Source: JALYNX01 sp040902845
GTDB taxonomy: Bacteria; Actinomycetota; Acidimicrobiia; Spongiisociales; ZC4RG35
Reading direction: 5' to 3'
Assembly: GCA_040902845.1 (NCBI GenBank)
Contig: JBBDWM010000008.1
Span: forward strand, 1-6,720
DNA: 6,720 bases
The position numbers and the translations under genes are program-made. The notes below the pieces were generated by a model. The model ran no database searches and had not been told where the DNA came from. It was given only the letters and a program-made list of their open reading frames with translations. Positions 6,439 to 6,720 of the stretch are shown one piece after another; the first letter of the stretch is position 1, and the number at the start of each line of letters is the position of its first letter.

Positions 6439-6462
6439 GGCGGGCAGGGTTTCCCTGCCGCC
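6439..6462 (+). terminator. GC-rich hairpin between yhhQ and the BMP lipoprotein gene
   Basis: Seven pairs (6443-6449 with 6453-6459) plus three more (6439-6441 with 6460-6462), separated by one bulged G at 6442, enclose a TTT triloop. It starts 8 nt after the yhhQ stop. It is a very stable stem, but what follows is aaacaaac rather than a U-tract. It could be a U-less terminator of the kind proposed for actinobacteria, or a stem that protects or attenuates the downstream mRNA. Confidence 0.5.
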
Positions 6463-6472
6463 AAACAAACAT

Positions 6473-6477
6473 GGAGG
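6473..6477 (+). promoter_or_regulatory. Strong Shine-Dalgarno of the BMP lipoprotein gene
   Basis: GGAGG lies 8 nt before the GTG at 6486. It is the best ribosome binding site in the window and fixes this GTG as the start, in agreement with the signal peptide that follows. The next in-frame ATG (6498) would be too far away and would lose the basic n-region. Confidence 0.85.
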
Positions 6478-6485
6478 AATACTTA

Positions 6486-6720
6486 GTGAAACGCTTTATG
6501 CGGGTCTTCGCCGCATTGGCAGCGCTTTCGTTGGTCCTAGCGGCCTGCGCTGACGATGCCGGCGATACCACAACCACGGCGGGTGAGGCCACCACCACCG
6601 CAGCCGAGGAGCCGACAACAACGGCAGCCGAGGCAACGACCACCGCGGCTCCTGGGGCAGAGGCGATCAAGACCTGTCTGGTCACCGACCTAGCCGGTGT
6701 CGACGATCGAAGCTTCAACG
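6486..6720 (+). CDS. BMP-family (PnrA/Med-like) substrate-binding lipoprotein, 5' part
   Basis: Only the first 78 codons are in the window; the gene continues past 6720. Residues 1-20 form a lipoprotein signal peptide with basic n-region KRFMR, a hydrophobic core, and the lipobox LAAC with lipidated C21, so the mature protein is anchored outside the cytoplasmic membrane. A Thr/Ala/Glu linker (about 22-60) follows. The mature fold then begins with CLVTDLAGVDDRSFN (64-78). This matches the typical opening of BMP proteins (first beta strand, then the TD.GG.DD.SFN motif), which bind purine nucleosides or similar ligands for ABC transporters. Translation starts at GTG 6486 with a strong Shine-Dalgarno. 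The gene lies 54 nt after yhhQ on the same strand. ABC permease and ATPase genes would be expected downstream, outside the window. The family call rests on the short visible motif. Confidence 0.82.
   Translation, partial: MKRFMRVFAALAALSLVLAACADDAGDTTTTAGEATTTAAEEPTTTAAEATTTAAPGAEAIKTCLVTDLAGVDDRSFN
6567..6665 (+). repeat. Degenerate Thr-Ala repeat linker in the lipoprotein
   Basis: Residues 28-60 consist of four related blocks: TTTTAGEA, TTTAAEEP, TTTAAEA and TTTAAPGAEA. Thr codons vary between blocks (ACC, ACA, ACG), so the repeat is better conserved in protein than in DNA. Such linkers commonly tether a binding domain to its lipid anchor across the cell wall. Confidence 0.85.

Noticed and set aside
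6434..6718. A minus-strand frame with Ala/Val repeats
   Set aside because: It is the shadow of the Thr-Ala repeat in the lipoprotein. The plus strand has a strong Shine-Dalgarno, signal peptide and lipobox.

Overview
The window looks like a chromosomal segment of a high-GC Gram-positive bacterium (Actinomycetota). The evidence is GC-rich codon use, GTG starts, a ClpC strongly resembling mycobacterial ClpC1, and a lipoprotein with the Thr/Ala-rich linker common in Acidimicrobiia-like lineages. Class-level placement in Acidimicrobiia is a guess. By eye it is ordinary housekeeping and cell-envelope sequence: no transposase, phage gene, CRISPR array, tRNA or rRNA was seen.

Layout. Positions 1-122 are non-coding, with a 7-bp tandem repeat (six perfect copies), a perfect 6-bp hairpin, and a second, degenerate 7-bp repeat that is close to the inverted copy of the first. 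Next, on the minus strand, comes a trans-type polyprenyl diphosphate synthase (about 123-1112). A 101-bp divergent spacer with a plausible promoter separates it from clpC (1214-3691, plus). A 57-bp gap with an 8-bp perfect hairpin leads to a secreted VanY/M15-type zinc peptidase (3749-4402, plus). Its stop codon abuts, with no spacer, the stop of a convergent multi-pass acyltransferase-3 membrane protein (4403-5722, minus). A 58-bp divergent spacer holding an imperfect inverted repeat leads to a YhhQ-type queuosine-precursor transporter (5781-6431, plus). A GC-rich hairpin and a strong Shine-Dalgarno follow, and then the 5' part of a BMP-family substrate-binding lipoprotein that runs off the window at 6720.

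How the genes fit together. ClpC is the unfoldase of the ClpCP protease. The prenyl synthase probably makes the isoprenoid tail of menaquinone or a related lipid carrier. The M15 peptidase and the acyltransferase both point to cell-envelope maintenance. YhhQ and the BMP lipoprotein are both uptake components, for 7-deazaguanine bases and (for many BMP proteins) nucleosides respectively, so a joint salvage role is possible but unproven. I found no convincing new multi-gene system. The most unusual items are the heptamer repeat structure beside the prenyl synthase stop, the hairpin placed directly before the peptidase start codon, and the YhhQ-BMP pairing.
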